Assembly (NCBI GenBank): GCA_029212615.1
Contig: JARGPJ010000007.1
Location: 224,622-288,621, forward strand
Reading direction: 5' to 3'
DNA length: 64,000 bases
Source: Verrucomicrobiales bacterium
GTDB taxonomy: Bacteria > Verrucomicrobiota > Verrucomicrobiia > Verrucomicrobiales > DEV007
The notes beneath the pieces were generated by a model. That model worked only from the letters and a program-made list of their open reading frames with translations, ran no database searches and was not told the DNA's origin. The translations under genes were made by a program, and so were the position numbers. Shown piece after piece: positions 34,532 through 42,848 of this stretch. Within the stretch, counting starts at the first letter, position 1. Every line of letters begins with the position of its first letter.

Positions 34532-34559
34532 TTGATAATAATTATAATTTTGATAATAT
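34532..34559 (+). promoter_or_regulatory. candidate sigma-70-type promoter in an AT-rich patch
   Basis: TTGATA (34532-34537) is followed after 16 nt by TAATAT (34554-34559) in a strongly AT-rich patch (about 34510-34570), unlike the surrounding 55% G+C. The patch lies just before the acidic secreted protein gene starting at 34588. The fit to consensus is fair, not proof. Confidence 0.35.
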
Positions 34560-34587
34560 TGTAATCAGATGAATAGCCGTTCTAGAC

Positions 34588-35421
34588 ATGAAACCTGGTT
34601 GTAGGATCGTCCTTTGTACGGCTCTGTTCGGTGTTATTGCTCCGACCTTGAAGGCTCAGATTGTAGATGACGATACTTCTGCAACGATGTTGGCGTTTCA
34701 GTGCGCTGTCAGTTCCGGTCAGGCGGCTTCCGGATACGAGAATTATGGTCGAAAGCTCGCGAAAACGATCGCGCTGCTGGGGCCGGATCAGCAATACAGA
34801 ATTTTTGGATACACGCCTCAGCCTGCTGCTTCCTTTGTGGGGGATACCTGGAATGCTCCGTCGATAGCAAACGCTGATGTCACGGCTCCTGCTGCAGCAT
34901 CGCCGGCTGAAAATGTAACGGACAACCCGGTTGTGACTGCGATCGGTTTGTTGAATGATGCGCTTTTCGGTATTTCTGATACCAGCGAACCGATTGTCGC
35001 CGGGTCATTGTTGCCGGAGGAGCAGATTGAAGTCGTCGAAATGCTTCCTGACCTGGGTGTTGGTAGCGGAGTTGATCCGGTCGAGCTTGCCACAGTCGCG
35101 GGCGGATCAAGCGATCCTGACGGCAGTGCGGATTCTATCGGTGGTTCTGATGCTGAAAGCGACTCTCCTGTCGCTTCGAGCGCGGCCGATGCGTTGCCGG
35201 GCGGTACAGGGGACGTGCCTCTATTAGCCGGGGGAGTGATCATCGAAGGTGGTTCAGAGGAGGTGGGGAACAGTGAATCGGTCAAGGAAGAGACCGACTC
35301 GGAATCACCTGATCAGGAGGAGGATCAAAAGAAGTGGTGGGACGATATTCTGGCGTGGCTCACGGAGAGGTATGAGGAATATAAAGCAACTGACGAAGAC
35401 CGTCAGATCACTGGAGGCTGA
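34588..35421 (+). CDS. secreted acidic protein of unknown function
   Basis: I do not recognise a family. The 277-residue product has a signal peptide (MKPGCRIVLCTALFGVIAPTLKAQ) and then low-complexity sequence rich in Ser, Asp, Glu, Gly, Ala and Pro, especially from about residue 130 to 235 (SDPDGSADS, SDAESDSP, EETDSESPDQEE). The end is a charged amphipathic stretch (KKWWDDILAWLTERYEEYK). It may be a secreted, intrinsically disordered, cation-binding or surface protein, but this is inference. The AT-rich upstream patch makes it stand out from its neighbours. Confidence 0.6.
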   Translation: MKPGCRIVLCTALFGVIAPTLKAQIVDDDTSATMLAFQCAVSSGQAASGYENYGRKLAKTIALLGPDQQYRIFGYTPQPAASFVGDTWNAPSIANADVTAPAAASPAENVTDNPVVTAIGLLNDALFGISDTSEPIVAGSLLPEEQIEVVEMLPDLGVGSGVDPVELATVAGGSSDPDGSADSIGGSDAESDSPVASSAADALPGGTGDVPLLAGGVIIEGGSEEVGNSESVKEETDSESPDQEEDQKKWWDDILAWLTERYEEYKATDEDRQITGG

Positions 35422-35532
35422 ATTCACCCGCCTATTCTGCTGATATCTTTTTGCAGAGCGTTATTCTCGCGTTTTCATCTTCTTGTGATCAAAACGACTT
35501 GCCGAATTTCAGGTTTGGCGACAGAATCCGGA

Positions 35533-36309
35533 ATGTCATCATTAGCCGGCAAAGCCGCGATTATCACAGGCGGGGCATCAGGAATTGGTCTCGCTATTTC
35601 TGAAGCTTTCGCCAGAGCAGGTGCTTCCGTCGCCATTTTTGATTTTGATAAAGATGCAGGGGTCGCCGCGGCAGATAAGATCAAGTCATCAGGCCATTCT
35701 GCTCTCTCTTTTTCCTGTGATATTTCGGATGCTGCTTCAATTCAGAAAGCGTTGAAGGAGACCATCGATGCGTTCGGCGGCGTGGATATCCTTGTGAACA
35801 ATGCGGGCGTCGCTAACATAGGGACGGCAACAACGACCGCAGAAGACGACTTCGACCGTGTCATGAATGTGAATGTCAAAGGGGTATACCAGTGCCTCAA
35901 GGAAGTGCTTCCGGTCATGATGGAGTCCGGTGGCGGGGTGGTCTTGAACATGTCCAGTATTGCCGCGATCACTGCGTTGAAGGACCGTTTCGCCTACTCA
36001 GCGAGTAAAGGTGCCGTCCATACGATGACCTATTCAGTGGCTACTGATTACCTGGAGCACGGTATACGATGCAACTCCATCTGCCCCGCGCGGGTTCACA
36101 CGCCTTTTGTCGATGGCTATCTGGAGAAGAACTACCCGGAAAACAAAGACGAAATGTTTGAAAAGCTTTCAAAAGTTCAACCTCTTGGAAGGATGGCCAA
36201 ACCGGAGGAGATTGCCAAAATGGCACTCTACCTTTGCAGTGATGATTCAAGTTACATCACCGGACAGAGTTTTAACATCGACGGCGGCTATCTGAATTTG
36301 CGCGTGTAG
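35533..36309 (+). CDS. short-chain dehydrogenase/reductase (SDR)
   Basis: A classical SDR of 258 residues from the ATG at 35533: cofactor motif TGGASGIG, NNAG, catalytic Ser in NMSSIAA, Tyr and Lys in YSASKGA, and the C-terminal DGGY. NAD is likely because aspartate follows the second strand (FDFDKDA). The general shape matches sugar-acid or hydroxyacyl dehydrogenases; it resembles 2-keto-3-deoxy-L-fuconate type enzymes, but the substrate is unknown. No signal peptide. Confidence 0.88.
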   Translation: MSSLAGKAAIITGGASGIGLAISEAFARAGASVAIFDFDKDAGVAAADKIKSSGHSALSFSCDISDAASIQKALKETIDAFGGVDILVNNAGVANIGTATTTAEDDFDRVMNVNVKGVYQCLKEVLPVMMESGGGVVLNMSSIAAITALKDRFAYSASKGAVHTMTYSVATDYLEHGIRCNSICPARVHTPFVDGYLEKNYPENKDEMFEKLSKVQPLGRMAKPEEIAKMALYLCSDDSSYITGQSFNIDGGYLNLRV

Positions 36310-36331
36310 ATCAGGGGCGCTGATGCAATCC

Positions 36332-37261
36332 TCATTTGTCTTCCGGCAGGAGACGAATCACGAGGGGGCGATGATCACTGGCTTTGTCCCAATGCTCCCA
36401 GTGGTGGATGTGTGAATGCTCGCGTAAGATTTCGGGGCTCAGCCCCTGGCTGTAAAGCGCGAAATCGAAGCGGGCGTATGAATCAGCGTAGGACCAGTGG
36501 TGTGTCCACCGAAACCCGTATTGATCTGAAAGGGTGAGGGAAGAAAGGTAGCCTTCCCGACCGAAGCTCCCCTGCAGAGTTTTTACCGGTGGTTCGATGC
36601 GAAGGTCGTTGAAATCGCCGACGACAATCACATTCGCGCCCGGTTCCCTGGCGAAGATTTCGTCGAGATGTTGACGGGCGAGTCGTGCTTCATTCAGTCG
36701 CATCAGTGCCTGATCGGCGTCGGGTACTTCACGCTTCGATTTCAGATGAAGCCCGATGAGTCGCAAGTGATATTGCGGGGTGATGATCAGTTTGGTGTCG
36801 AGAACACCCCGTTGAAGCGGTAACTTCTGATTATTGAGGGAGTATGTGTAGTCGTCGCGCGAGTGACTACCCGAAATGGGGAATCGGGAGAGAATCGCGA
36901 GATTTCGATTGTATCCGCTTGCGGAGGTCACGAGCTCTGTGTGTGGCAGATCGAGGCCGATTCGTTTTAATCTCGATTGCAGGTCATCCAGAAAAGTTGC
37001 ATCGCCGATTTCACACACCGCGAGGATGTCGGGTTGCATCGCACCGATTCCTTCGACGATTGCTTCGATTTCGTGCTCCGGTTTGGGGGCATTCACGATG
37101 ATTTCGCCGTCTATTCGGCGCTCCATCGCGAGGTAGTTCTTCAGATTGTAAAAGACGAGGGTAACAGGTTCCGGGGTTTCTGCAGTGAGGTGGGGGATTG
37201 GAGCGAGGCAGGCACAAAAAAAGGCTACTCGAAAGAATCGAGTAGCCCTGATAGTAGTCAT
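36332..37261 (-). CDS. secreted endonuclease/exonuclease/phosphatase-family protein
   Basis: The 309-residue protein has a signal peptide (MTTIRATRFFRVAFFCACL to LTAE) followed by the EEP fold: FYNLKNYL, VCEIGD, LIGLHLKS, VVGDFND and the C-terminal SDHRPLVI. The family cuts nucleic acids or phosphodiesters with metal. The next in-frame start would lose the first beta strand, so the start at 37261 is needed. The hairpin of the preceding tatA terminator lies inside codons 5-14 of this gene. It lies 22 nt downstream of tatA on the same strand. Confidence 0.82.
   Translation of the reverse strand: MTTIRATRFFRVAFFCACLAPIPHLTAETPEPVTLVFYNLKNYLAMERRIDGEIIVNAPKPEHEIEAIVEGIGAMQPDILAVCEIGDATFLDDLQSRLKRIGLDLPHTELVTSASGYNRNLAILSRFPISGSHSRDDYTYSLNNQKLPLQRGVLDTKLIITPQYHLRLIGLHLKSKREVPDADQALMRLNEARLARQHLDEIFAREPGANVIVVGDFNDLRIEPPVKTLQGSFGREGYLSSLTLSDQYGFRWTHHWSYADSYARFDFALYSQGLSPEILREHSHIHHWEHWDKASDHRPLVIRLLPEDK
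37216..37247 (-). terminator. terminator-like hairpin downstream of tatA, inside the EEP signal-peptide codons
   Basis: Read on the minus strand, GGCTACTCGA and TCGAGTAGCC make a perfect 10-bp stem with a 5-nt loop, then seven T. It is 36 nt after the tatA stop, a classic terminator, but the ATG of the following gene (37261) lies before it, so it is also coding sequence. Confidence 0.75.
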
Positions 37262-37283
37262 CCAGTTGAGAATGATTGGAAAA

Positions 37284-37532
37284 TCAGTCTTTCGAGTCCG
37301 GAGAATTTTCAATTTTGGAGGATTCCTCCCATTCCTTCTCGCCCTGTTTTTCGCCTTCTTTGATCTCGCGCTCAAATTCGGTCTTGGCTTTTTTGAATTC
37401 ACCCATGCCCTTGCCGACACCGCGTGCCAATTCAGGGATTTTTTTGGCTCCGAAGAGGAGGAGGACAATGAGGAAGATGACAATCATCTCCTGCATTCCC
37501 GGTGCACCGAAAGCTAGTAAGGTCGTTTTCAC
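37284..37532 (-). CDS. tatA: twin-arginine translocase subunit TatA
   Basis: The 82-residue protein has the TatA layout: an N-terminal membrane helix ([17 protein letters not shown]), the FGAKKIPEL hinge, an amphipathic helix ([15 protein letters not shown]) and a charged tail. TatA oligomers form the export channel for folded twin-arginine proteins, such as the exported isomerase at 7733 may be. I took the ATG at 37532 ([13 protein letters not shown]); an ATG 12 codons later is possible. tatC is not in this window. Confidence 0.92.
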   Translation of the reverse strand: MKTTLLAFGAPGMQEMIVIFLIVLLLFGAKKIPELARGVGKGMGEFKKAKTEFEREIKEGEKQGEKEWEESSKIENSPDSKD

Positions 37533-37733
37533 GCTTAGAAATTATGCCTGAGTCGACGGGCTTGCAACGGGTATTTGCGGCCCTGTTCGCGTGGCGGGAA
37601 TACGTGACCGTTGATTCGAGAGGAAGAGCGCACCGGATTCAGTGGGAAAGAGTAGCTGAAAGGCTGAACGAAGCGTAATCACTGTCTGAATTGACTTCTC
37701 GCTAGATTTCGATTCATTAGCGCCATTCACGAG

Positions 37734-38750
37734 ATGACTCAGGACGCCACTACTATCGACCCCTCAAGCGACAGCGAACTTTCGCCGTTTGCTTTTTTGC
37801 GCCCCGAACTGGACCGCGTTGAGGCTCGGATACGAGGCCAGGCGGATTCGTTTGATCCGGCGGTTGAGCCCTATGTGAGTTATATTCTCAACACCTCAGG
37901 TAAGCGGATTCGACCGGCCTTGACCTTCTTATCAGGAGGGGCGACCGGCGAGGTCTCAGCGGATCACCATAAGCTTGCGGTGATTCTCGAGTTGATTCAC
38001 GTCGCTACCCTGGTGCATGACGATATCATTGACGATGCGGAAATACGGCGTCAGGCGCCCACCGCGAATGCAAAGTGGGGGAATGCACTGAGTGTGTTGC
38101 TTGGTGACTGTCTTTTTTCTCATGCCCTCATGCTTTCGACTGAGTTTGATGATTCCGAAGTGGGCCGGAAAGTGGCGATGTCGGCTAAAGAGGTATGCAG
38201 CGGGGAGATTATGCAGACTCAGCGCCGCTTCGATTTACAGCTGTCGAAAGAGGATTATTTTGAGATCATCGAAAAGAAGACCGCCGCCCTTTTTGCTGCA
38301 GCAATGGAGTTGGGAGCCCGTCTGAACGGTCAAACGCCCGAGGTCTGCGCGGCGCTTAGGGATTTCGGGATGGCGATCGGAACTGCTTATCAGATTTACG
38401 ACGACTGTATCGACCTTATTGGAGAGGAACAGGAGTTTGGTAAAACGCTGCGCACCGATCTGAATAAAGGGAAACTCACGCTGCCCATTTTGAATCTCCT
38501 CGGATCGGCGAGTGAAAAGCAGCGCGAGAAGCTCCACCGTCTTCTGATCCAGAAGGAGCCGCTCGATGTTTCTGCTCTCGCGAACATTGCAGACTATGTT
38601 GGATCAATTGAAGCTGCGGTTGATACCGGGCAGGAACTGGTCGTGAAGAGTCGTGAGCGGCTTTTAATTCTCGCCGACAGCGAGCATCGTGAAGCACTCT
38701 CGGGAATTTGTGATTTCCTTGAGGCCCTGCTTGAGGGCTGCCGTCAGTAA
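37734..38750 (+). CDS. polyprenyl diphosphate synthase (octaprenyl/heptaprenyl type)
   Basis: The 338-residue trans-prenyltransferase elongates farnesyl or geranyl diphosphate with isopentenyl diphosphate to a long polyprenyl diphosphate. Both aspartate-rich motifs are present: LVHDDIIDDAEIRR (first DDxxD) and YDDCIDLIGEE (second). The product length, set by residues before the first motif, cannot be judged by eye. Because the men cluster in this window contains MenA, the polyprenyl diphosphate is likely the side chain of menaquinone. Confidence 0.93.
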   Translation: MTQDATTIDPSSDSELSPFAFLRPELDRVEARIRGQADSFDPAVEPYVSYILNTSGKRIRPALTFLSGGATGEVSADHHKLAVILELIHVATLVHDDIIDDAEIRRQAPTANAKWGNALSVLLGDCLFSHALMLSTEFDDSEVGRKVAMSAKEVCSGEIMQTQRRFDLQLSKEDYFEIIEKKTAALFAAAMELGARLNGQTPEVCAALRDFGMAIGTAYQIYDDCIDLIGEEQEFGKTLRTDLNKGKLTLPILNLLGSASEKQREKLHRLLIQKEPLDVSALANIADYVGSIEAAVDTGQELVVKSRERLLILADSEHREALSGICDFLEALLEGCRQ

Positions 38751-38784
38751 CGCTGGCGTAGAAGGCTCTTTTGATGAACTTCTA

Positions 38785-38819
38785 GCGGTGTGAATCGCAG
38801 AAACTGAACGATTTACCGC
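38785..38819 (+). promoter_or_regulatory. dyad upstream of the glnII sigma-54 promoter
   Basis: GCGGT-GTG-AATCG (38785-38797) faces CGATT-T-ACCGC (38809-38819), pairing ten bases around an 11-nt centre. It lies about 70 nt upstream of the expected start site, where an NtrC-like enhancer-binding activator could bind. This is inference. Confidence 0.3.
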
Positions 38820-38845
38820 ATTTTGGCCGCCTCAGCGTTGACAAC

Positions 38846-38861
38846 TGGCATGGACCTTGCT
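38846..38861 (+). promoter_or_regulatory. sigma-54 promoter of glnII
   Basis: TGGCATG-N4-TTGCT fully matches the sigma-54 consensus (TGGCAYRNNNNTTGCW): the -24 GG at 38847-38848 and the -12 GC at 38859-38860 are ten bases apart. It sits about 107 nt before the glnII start codon, as expected for a nitrogen-regulated gene. Confidence 0.8.
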
Positions 38862-38967
38862 CTTCTCTTGCATCGGTTAATCAACCCGATGTTCTCGCGG
38901 CTGGCGCAGGTAGCTTTGCCGGCTGGGAACTTCGATTTCTCAATAAAAAATAAGACAACTAGTTAAC

Positions 38968-39984
38968 ATGGCTAAACTTAAACTCGAATATCTCTGGCTC
39001 GATGGTTATGAGCCCGTCGCCAATCTGCGCGGAAAGACACTTGTGAAGGAGGGCGATCCCGAATCATGGTCACTCGATGACTGTCCGGACTGGGGATTTG
39101 ACGGAAGTTCTACCCTGCAGGCGGAAGGTGGCAGCTCAGACTGTGTTCTTAAGCCGGTCGCGCTTTATCCTGATTCCAGCCGTCTCAACGGATTTCTCGT
39201 GATGTGCGAAGTAATGATGCCTGATGGCACCCCTCACTCATCGAATACGCGTGCTACTATCCCTGATGATCCAGGTCTCTGGGTTGGACTTGAGCAGGAG
39301 TATTTCCTGATGCAGGACGGAAAGCCTCTCGGCTGGCCGAGCGAAGGATATCCCGGTCCTCAGGGGCCATATTATTGTGGTGCCGGTTATGATTCTGTTG
39401 GCGACATCGCTCGCACGATCGTGGAAGAGCACCTCGATCTTTGCCTCGACGCGGGCATCAATCACGAAGGCATCAACGCTGAAGTGGCTAAAGGTCAGTG
39501 GGAATTCCAGATTTTCGGTAAGGGCTCAGCGACTGCCTGTGATCAGGTCTGGGTTGCCCGTTACATCTTGAACCGTCTTTGCGAAAAATACGGGGTTTCC
39601 GTTGAGTATCACTGTAAGCCTTTCAAGGGTGACTGGAATGGTTCCGGTATGCACTGTAACTTCTCCACTGAATATCTTCGTGAGACAGGTGGTCAGGAGT
39701 ATTTCGAGAAGCTCATGGCGGCTTTTGAGAAGAACTGTGAGGAGCACATTGCTGCATACGGACCTGATAACCACATGCGCCTCACCGGCCTCCATGAAAC
39801 TCAGTCGATCGATCAGTTCAGCTATGGTCTTTCTGATCGTGGTGCTTCGATCCGTATGCCGGTCAACTTCATCAAGAATGGCTACAAGGGATATCTCGAA
39901 GACCGTCGTCCAAACTCACAGGGCGACCCTTACGCAATCGTTTCCCGTGTTTCCCAGACAATTGCGGAAGTTCCGACTTCTTAA
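38968..39984 (+). CDS. glnII: glutamine synthetase type II (eukaryote-type)
   Basis: The 338-residue GSII makes glutamine from glutamate, ammonia and ATP. The type II features are the short length and the N-terminal LEYLWLDG and DWGFDGSSTLQA, the metal-binding GLEQEYFL and the nucleotide-binding VEYHCKPFKGDWNGSGMH; RRPNSQGDPY ends the active site. GSII is common in eukaryotes and in some bacteria including rhizobia and PVC members. The sigma-54 promoter before it suggests control by nitrogen status. A strong terminator follows the stop. Confidence 0.95.
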   Translation: MAKLKLEYLWLDGYEPVANLRGKTLVKEGDPESWSLDDCPDWGFDGSSTLQAEGGSSDCVLKPVALYPDSSRLNGFLVMCEVMMPDGTPHSSNTRATIPDDPGLWVGLEQEYFLMQDGKPLGWPSEGYPGPQGPYYCGAGYDSVGDIARTIVEEHLDLCLDAGINHEGINAEVAKGQWEFQIFGKGSATACDQVWVARYILNRLCEKYGVSVEYHCKPFKGDWNGSGMHCNFSTEYLRETGGQEYFEKLMAAFEKNCEEHIAAYGPDNHMRLTGLHETQSIDQFSYGLSDRGASIRMPVNFIKNGYKGYLEDRRPNSQGDPYAIVSRVSQTIAEVPTS

Positions 39985-40018
39985 TTGGTCGACGAAATCA
40001 GTTTCTGATTTTCAAAAG

Positions 40019-40052
40019 ACGTCGTCCTGCATGTGCGGGGCGGCGTTTTTTT
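40019..40052 (+). terminator. rho-independent terminator of glnII
   Basis: A 12-bp stem with three G-U pairs (40019-40030 with 40035-40046) around an ATGT loop is followed by six T. It lies 34 nt after the glnII stop and in front of the convergent gene end at 40057. Confidence 0.8.
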
Positions 40053-40056
40053 GTGT

Positions 40057-40572
40057 CTATTCCGATTTCCGGTCAAGAGTGGTGAGTTCTTCCCGGCCTT
40101 CAACAAGTCGTCGGAACCGGTCATCAAGAACAAGGTTCCGGCGTTGGGCGCGTTTGACGAGGCGTTTTGCTTTTTCGTTCTGATTGAAAATTTCCTGCTG
40201 CAGCCAGATCGCTTTTTCGTAGGCTTCGACTTCATCCGGATAGTATTTGAGGATTTTTTCATACTCTTCCAGCGCTTCGGTGTAGCGGCCCTCATTGACG
40301 AGGTAGGTGGGAAGTTTGAAATTGAGGAGGGGTTTTTCCAGTTTTCCGCCGGGAAAGAAGAGGCTGTCGACCATCGCGATGAGCGGCCTCGTGAGGAGCT
40401 CGAAAAGAGGTGTCCAGATGGTGATGACTCCGAGACCAAAGAGGGGGACGGCCGAAACCATCAGGGTCAGTTGTAGATTTCGGTAACCGCTGGTGGCGGC
40501 CCAGAAGGAAAATCCAAAACATCCTCCGGCGAAGACCAGACGGAAGAGCATACGTGGGATCGATTGCCTCAT
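40057..40572 (-). CDS. small membrane protein with TPR-like C-terminus
   Basis: The 171-residue protein has two hydrophobic helices (about residues 8-26 and 35-60) and then a soluble helical part containing a tetratricopeptide-like pair (YTEALEEYEKILKYYPDEVEAYEKAIWL) ahead of a basic tail (KRLVKRAQRRN). I do not recognise a named family. It looks like a membrane-tethered interaction domain. The gene is convergent with glnII and divergent from the DUF1080 gene. Confidence 0.65.
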   Translation of the reverse strand: MRQSIPRMLFRLVFAGGCFGFSFWAATSGYRNLQLTLMVSAVPLFGLGVITIWTPLFELLTRPLIAMVDSLFFPGGKLEKPLLNFKLPTYLVNEGRYTEALEEYEKILKYYPDEVEAYEKAIWLQQEIFNQNEKAKRLVKRAQRRNLVLDDRFRRLVEGREELTTLDRKSE

Positions 40573-40648
40573 CTGCGCAGATTTTAAGGCATGGATACGT
40601 TTTTGGCGAGACCTTTACACTGGGGGATTTGTGCGTTTCCATCCCTTC

Positions 40649-41593
40649 ATGAAAACTTTTTTGATTTCCCCGGCCTGCATTTTGATGCTCACGCTGGGCC
40701 TCACTTCAGCGGCTCCTAAAGAAGAGGTGCCCACGTGGACTGATCCGAAACTTGCGCAGGAGGAGCATCCTGATTTTGCTCTTCAGGGGGAGTACACCGG
40801 AGAGATTGATGGCAGCTATACCGGGATTCAGGTTGCTGCATTGGATGAAGGGAAATTTCATCTCCTCGAGTATCAAGGTGGCCTCCCGGGAGCGGGATGG
40901 GATGGTTCAGCTATCACTGCAAGTGTCATTGAGCGTTCAGCGTTGATCGTAGAGGTCGAGGACATGAAGAAGATTAAGCGAAAGAGTCCGACCCTGGGTA
41001 AAGATGCGCCGGGAAAGGCGCTTGTGATATTTGATGGAAAGAAGACGAGCTACATTGAAGGGGAGATCAGTGACGGGCTGCTCTGGGCAGGTGCCACGAC
41101 GACAACGCCGGTGAGAGATTTTTTCATGCATATCGAATTCCGGCTTCCCTACAAGCCGGGACGGGACCTAAGCAGTCAGGACCGGGGGAATAGCGGAATC
41201 TACGTGTTCAATAACTATGAAATTCAGGTGCTTGATTCATTCGGCCTTGATTTCGACCAGGAGAACAACGCAGTCGACACCCAGTCAGAGAATGCACAGT
41301 GGTGTGGTAGTTTCTACAAAGTGAAGACGCCGGATGTTCCCATGAGCCTCCCTCCGCTTACCTGGCAAACCTACGATATCGATTACACTGCGCCCCGCTT
41401 TGAGGAAGATAAGAAGGTGTCCAACGCCCGCTTCACGGTTCGCCACAATGGCGTCATTATTCATGATGGGGTGGAGTTGGAGAAGGGGACCGGAGGTGGC
41501 GCAAAACGCCCCGAAGCTGAGGAGGGCATCATTCTGTTTCAAGGCCATGGAAATCCTGTCGCCTTTCGAAATATCTGGCTTGAGAAAAAGTAA
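40649..41593 (+). CDS. secreted DUF1080 / 3-keto-disaccharide hydrolase-like protein
   Basis: From the ATG at 40649 the 314-residue protein has a signal peptide (about residues 1-21) and a concanavalin-like beta-sandwich of the DUF1080 type. Typical words are FFMHIEFRLPYKPG, NSGIYVFNNYEIQVLDSF, WQTYDIDYTAPRF and GHGNPVAFRNIWL. The family hydrolyses 3-keto-glycosides (family knowledge); the substrate is not predictable. A longer frame begins at 40493 but adds unlikely sequence before the signal peptide. Confidence 0.88.
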   Translation: MKTFLISPACILMLTLGLTSAAPKEEVPTWTDPKLAQEEHPDFALQGEYTGEIDGSYTGIQVAALDEGKFHLLEYQGGLPGAGWDGSAITASVIERSALIVEVEDMKKIKRKSPTLGKDAPGKALVIFDGKKTSYIEGEISDGLLWAGATTTTPVRDFFMHIEFRLPYKPGRDLSSQDRGNSGIYVFNNYEIQVLDSFGLDFDQENNAVDTQSENAQWCGSFYKVKTPDVPMSLPPLTWQTYDIDYTAPRFEEDKKVSNARFTVRHNGVIIHDGVELEKGTGGGAKRPEAEEGIILFQGHGNPVAFRNIWLEKK

Positions 41594-41612
41594 GGGGCGT
41601 CGTTCCTACTGA

Positions 41613-42848
41613 ATGCCTGTCGCTTACGACTTCATTGCCATCGGGGGAGGTGCCGCCGGATTTTTCGGGGCGATCGCCTTTGCTGAAGCGCGACCGGGAA
41701 GCCGTGTCGCGATTCTGGAGAAAACGAATTCAGTTCTCGGAAAAGTGAAGATTTCCGGGGGCGGTCGTTGCAATGTGACTCACGCCTGTTTTGAGCCGAA
41801 ACCACTCACAACACGATACCCGAGGGGAGAACGCAGCCTCATCGGCCCTTTTCACCGCTGGGGCGCTGCCGATACGGTTGAGTGGTTCGAGAGCAGGGGA
41901 GTGAAACTGAAGACTGAAGCGGACGGTCGCATGTTTCCGGTTACCAATTTATCGGACACCATCATTGATTGCCTCATGGATGCGGCAGAGGACGCCGGCA
42001 TCGAAATTCTTTTCCGAACGGATGTTGAGAGTCTTGTCAGTGACAAGAGTGGAATTATTCTTCATCTTGCCGGGGGAGGCGATTTAGAGGCAAGGTCGGT
42101 CCTGCTTGCGACCGGTGGAGTCCGGAATGGAGCGGGCCAGAAGCTCGCGGGAGCCCTCGGACACACCATTATCCCTGCGGCGCCCTCCCTTTTCACCTTT
42201 AAGATCGATGACTCGCGCCTCAAAGACCTCGCCGGTGTCTCGGTCGCTTCCGTGAAGGCAAAAATTCCCGGCACCGCTCTACGTTCCGAGGGGCCATGTC
42301 TCGTCACTCACTGGGGGCTCAGTGGCCCGGCGATTTTGAAACTTTCCGCGTGGGGGGCACGTGAGCTGAGCCGCTGTGATTATCGTTTCGAAGTCGTCAT
42401 CGATTGGACCCCGGGTCTTCGTTCTGAAGCACTCGATGAAACGCTTTCGCAAATGCGGGAAGCGTCTCCCAGAAAGCGAATTTCAAGCGGGGTTGAGGGC
42501 TTAACGATTCCTTCGCGCTTGTGGCAGAAATTGGTATCTGCTGCCGGGATCGATCAAACGACGACGTGGTCGAACCTTCTTCGCGAACAGCGGCGCGCTC
42601 TTGTCAGTCAGTTAACCGCCTCTACTTTTCGGGTGGAAGGAAAGAGCACGAACAAAGAGGAGTTTGTCACCGCGGGTGGGGTGGAGTTGAAAGAAGTGAA
42701 CTTTAAAACGATGGAAAGCAAGGTGGTTCCCGGCCTCCACTTTGCCGGAGAAGTTCTCGATATCGACGGCATCACAGGAGGCTTCAATTTTCAGGCGGCC
42801 TGGACCACGTCGAAAATTGCCGGGGAATCTGCAGCGCAGAGGGATTAG
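41613..42848 (+). CDS. BaiN/HI0933-family FAD flavoprotein
   Basis: The 411-residue NAD(P)/FAD-dependent oxidoreductase shows FAD binding at the start (IGGGAAGFFGAI), the family mark SGGGRCNVTHAC, and the C-terminal VTAGGVELKEV with GEVLDIDGITGGFNFQ. This family includes BaiN, a bile acid reductase in gut Clostridia, but most members have no known role. It follows the DUF1080 gene after 19 nt on the same strand, so co-transcription is possible. No signal peptide. Confidence 0.9.
   Translation: MPVAYDFIAIGGGAAGFFGAIAFAEARPGSRVAILEKTNSVLGKVKISGGGRCNVTHACFEPKPLTTRYPRGERSLIGPFHRWGAADTVEWFESRGVKLKTEADGRMFPVTNLSDTIIDCLMDAAEDAGIEILFRTDVESLVSDKSGIILHLAGGGDLEARSVLLATGGVRNGAGQKLAGALGHTIIPAAPSLFTFKIDDSRLKDLAGVSVASVKAKIPGTALRSEGPCLVTHWGLSGPAILKLSAWGARELSRCDYRFEVVIDWTPGLRSEALDETLSQMREASPRKRISSGVEGLTIPSRLWQKLVSAAGIDQTTTWSNLLREQRRALVSQLTASTFRVEGKSTNKEEFVTAGGVELKEVNFKTMESKVVPGLHFAGEVLDIDGITGGFNFQAAWTTSKIAGESAAQRD

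Noticed and set aside
37262..37483. A 74-residue N-terminal extension of the EEP protein
   Set aside because: It overlaps tatA in another frame of the same strand and is basic, serine-rich and non-conserved, while the ATG at 37261 begins a good signal peptide.
38838..38866. TTGACA followed by TCTTCT as a sigma-70 promoter of glnII
   Set aside because: The -10 part matches poorly, while the overlapping sigma-54 element matches at all fixed bases.
38871..38891. CATCGG/CCGATG inverted repeat before glnII as a terminator
   Set aside because: It has no T-run and the stem has a bulge.
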